Below are positions 62,601 through 64,000 of a DNA stretch of 64,000 nucleotides, one piece after another. The translations under genes and the position numbers were made by a program. Below the pieces are notes generated by a model. The model saw nothing but the letters and a program-made list of their open reading frames with translations, did no database searches and was not told the DNA's origin. The first letter of the stretch is position 1. Each line of letters opens with the position of its first letter. The DNA is taken from contig NC_016525.1 of NCBI RefSeq assembly GCF_000236905.1, positions 1-64,000 on the forward strand, read 5' to 3'. The DNA comes from Tetrapisispora phaffii CBS 4417 (taxonomy: Eukaryota > Ascomycota > Saccharomycetes > Saccharomycetales > Saccharomycetaceae).

Positions 62601-62745
62601 GGAAACCTTTAGTAAAGAATGCTATAGCTATAAATTGCAAAGCAGCCACTGCAGTCAAGTAAAGGACGTATAATGTATGTGACTGTCTAAATTTCAAGAA
62701 CCTAATCTTGTAGATGCTTAATTGTTCCATTCTATTTCTAATCAT
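59665..62745 (-). CDS. GPI13: GPI-anchor ethanolamine-phosphate transferase 3
   Basis: 1026 residues (S. cerevisiae Gpi13: 1017). A signal anchor (about residues 26-47) is followed by a lumenal alkaline-phosphatase-like domain with VILVIDALRFDF (metal ligand D90), the nucleophile region TTTLQRLKGLTTGSLPT (about 145-161), GHMLGVDHVGHKYGPNH (about 254-270) and MGDHGMDHTGNHGG (about 300-313). The second half holds about twelve or more membrane segments. Gpi13 adds ethanolamine phosphate to the third mannose of the GPI precursor in the ER, the site later linked to protein; it is essential in yeast. Order matches YLL031C. Confidence 0.97.
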   Translation of the reverse strand: MIRNRMEQLSIYKIRFLKFRQSHTLYVLYLTAVAALQFIAIAFFTKGFLLSRNVLDDINELKPSMYAANSSNNGFVHQQKFEKTVILVIDALRFDFVIPVNTNNSAYNSNHHNKITTLYDQFCKESVGKKQNNSLLLKFLADPPTTTLQRLKGLTTGSLPTFIDAGSNFDGTVIEEDNLIKQMYLNNKEVFFVGDDTWDALFSPFLSNHSIPYESLNVWDLDTVDNGVISYFNDNLIRSEEYKKKNSQWNVLIGHMLGVDHVGHKYGPNHFTMKEKQLQVNNFINDIINVIDDDTLLVIMGDHGMDHTGNHGGDSIDELESTLFLYSKRQNVWKLEDDHSVYNIDDLGSNYKSINQIDLVPTLALLLDIPIPFNNLGWPIKEIAVNELEQQFFSNITLDQLKKYQETNGLFPTGSDKYRMLENLFNTSKENYELSKEYQAYLLMLCKDLWANFEFPSIAIGIIFLFLSLIILITTTKLIPSIVVSQMVPIFVPLIIMMIFVSHLCLFSLFYVFQPPAFIEERFWCSLLATAIGITLACFSQIFERYSLKWLIFRFFGELSDYWSRVGSVFIILHAVIFTSNSFTIWEDRIISFFIATIGLFTMYEFIFVPNRESTSALLSGVLIAKERDSKKIRNFEEEVYSDCLPLTKIQRALGIYHSLILICCTRISSFITICREEQGDFCTPTFSTSSNYSINTIGILFVLMIVVPFCIQGYYNLTSSFQGSAPIWINLFLRLVLFGVFCLWGLNTVENYLNEPILEINMFKISLARSLAGVSLIALNFGWIFGPLCVNLGITRTKENSKENSATILGVKNIYGSQYFLLVLNIFMAVMIFSKPLAQISLYLMLNQILSVIEIIDMFKLKENIIGPVILNLIAYQHFFTTGHQATIPAVQWDAGFILSETISFPLTHIAIFLNTFGPQVLASVAIALFTLWKQPPLVLKPQTMLGRIVSNCGCLLIYNTVLCLSTFIWVTHFRRHLMVWKIFCPRFIFASLSLIVTQIIVILITIAFASGRLIRQINSFFWEF

Positions 62746-64000
62746 CGTAACAGGACAAAAGTCATCTAGAATTGTGAATATTTACGTAGGCGTTTCTGTT
62801 GAAATGAGTTTTTTTCTTTATAAAGAACGGTTACTATGTATGATATAAGAAATTGGAATATCTAGTTTATTATATTGATCTTAAACCGATTAATTTAAGA
62901 TGTAACCTTTTTAGATAGCCCTATATATAATTCAGTGAAAAAAATGATAGCAAAAGACACGGGAACCCTATCATAACCCTACAAAATAAACCCTAAATCA
63001 GGCAACACAATTGCATTAAGACCATTCTCTCCGCAGAGAAGAGAAAGGTTTCACGTTAGCAAATTCAGTTAGTAAGTGTGCATATAGATCAGGAAACATG
63101 CAAACAGACACATCCCCAAATAGAACCCAGAATCACTGGAGTTCGATTGCAGAAATGCGTCAAAAGAACAGATCCAATAATCAGAGGCAGTAAATGTGTT
63201 ATACATGGACGATTATAGATCATTGAAACGGCAAAACAACACCGTTGCACACTGCTCTATAGACCACCAACAGCTAATAAAAAAGAGAAATACAATGTTT
63301 CTTGACTTATAGACCTTATATATACAAGTTGTTGCGAGTGGTGGTGAACTTGAAAGCAATTTAACCGCCCACCAAAACCACAAAAACACCAAGAAACGCA
63401 GCATTACCCGCACTGCAGCGCTGCCCAACCCAGAGACAACTAGATAGGAGAAAACCCGATGTTATTCCCCAAAGAGGTAATCCACGTGACCCTTCTGATT
63501 ACCCTCCTAACGCAGCATGTGACCACCCGTCCAGAGTGATAAGACAGCAACCAAGCTACTTTTGCACCCCGCCGTCCGACGAAGGCCAAAGGGGTACGCC
63601 GCACGTGACAGCTAAAAACATCATAGTGACAAATCTGTGAGCAATTTTCATTTTTTCAATTTCGAACTGCTTATTGCTTGCTAATGACGGCGATACATAG
63701 TGTATTATGTAGCTGAGCATATGGAGAATGGATGGTGAGTTTTTCAAATATTTGATTTAATTATTATGCAGCATATATATTGAACGTAAAGATTAATGAA
63801 ATGTTGCTATTTAATTTTGAAAAGTTTCAACTTGATATCCAAAGATTCTTGATTTGTATTGAAAATTGTTGACAATATCACTTCTCTCTTACATATATAT
63901 ATACACACACACATATTTAAAACGTTTCTTGTCATCTTTCAAAGTGCAAGGTACAGACGAAAAACGTTACATTTCTCAATACATTATTGTTCGAGGAAAC
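62746..64000. other. Promoter region of GPI13 and beyond, right edge of window
   Basis: No gene was recognised. It contains a Reb1-type site (63414-63420), two CACGTG boxes (63483-63488, 63602-63607) in a GC-rich patch, and a TATA/CA microsatellite near 63893-63915. This layout suggests a divergent promoter for GPI13 and for a gene starting beyond the right edge. Confidence 0.5.
63414..63420 (+). promoter_or_regulatory. Reb1-type site
   Basis: TTACCCG followed by C, in the GC-rich part of the GPI13 upstream region, 70 bp before a CACGTG box. Confidence 0.5.

Overview
The window is nuclear chromosomal DNA of a budding yeast (family Saccharomycetaceae). It is AT-rich, has almost no introns, encodes fungus-specific proteins (Fps1, Rim101, Prm1, Mup3, Gpi13), and carries a typical yeast intron (GTATGT, TACTAAC, CAG) in cofilin. 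From about 19 kb onward the genes correspond, in order and in orientation, to orthologs that lie on two different chromosome arms in Saccharomyces cerevisiae: YLL050C to YLL031C and YHL036W to YHL026C. These are the two daughter tracks of the yeast whole-genome duplication (WGD). Here they are interleaved on one chromosome, and many intervening ancestral genes are missing (for example RPL8, ATG10, UBI4, RIX7, GRC3, ECM29, SNF6). This fits a post-WGD yeast that resolved its duplicates differently from S. cerevisiae; the Vanderwaltozyma/Tetrapisispora group is my inference, not a proof.

Layout. Positions 1-17 kb form a low-density region of family members, relics and duplications. It holds the 5' end of a GRE2-like reductase, an intact type II membrane glycosyltransferase-like gene (1418-2608) with a broken tandem paralog (4141-5296), ESF2, and a roughly 1.45-kb imperfect palindrome (8445-9895) whose arms each carry a copy of an unrecognised small gene, one open and one dead. 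A heavily decayed PTR2 peptide-transporter relic (10864-12689) and an MNN1-family mannosyltransferase follow. Then come RKM1 and the conserved block: COF1, LDB18, MUP3, YBT1/VMR1, FPS1, GOS1, SDH2, VPS13, ENT4, PRP19, OCA5, RIM101, PRM1, a YHL026C-like membrane protein, IRC19, a YLL032C-like KH protein and GPI13. The last 1.25 kb is promoter-like sequence.

The genes are independent housekeeping or stress genes with no operon logic. Several promoters carry recognisable sites that match the function of the gene: a Met31/32 core upstream of the methionine permease MUP3, pheromone-response elements upstream of the mating-fusion gene PRM1, and Reb1 sites in several GC-rich intergenic stretches. 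The least explained signals are the giant palindrome with its unknown gene, a perfect PAC+RRPE ribosome-biogenesis promoter signature with no gene behind it (about 7.65 kb), and a 15-bp TTCGAA-type element found exactly three times, in three widely separated intergenic regions.

Start codons were assigned to ATG only. For ESF2, MNN1, RKM1, SDH2, PRP19, OCA5 and the broken glycosyltransferase this shortens the longest open frame at its 5' end. No tRNA, rRNA, CRISPR, intact transposon or convincing centromere was seen.
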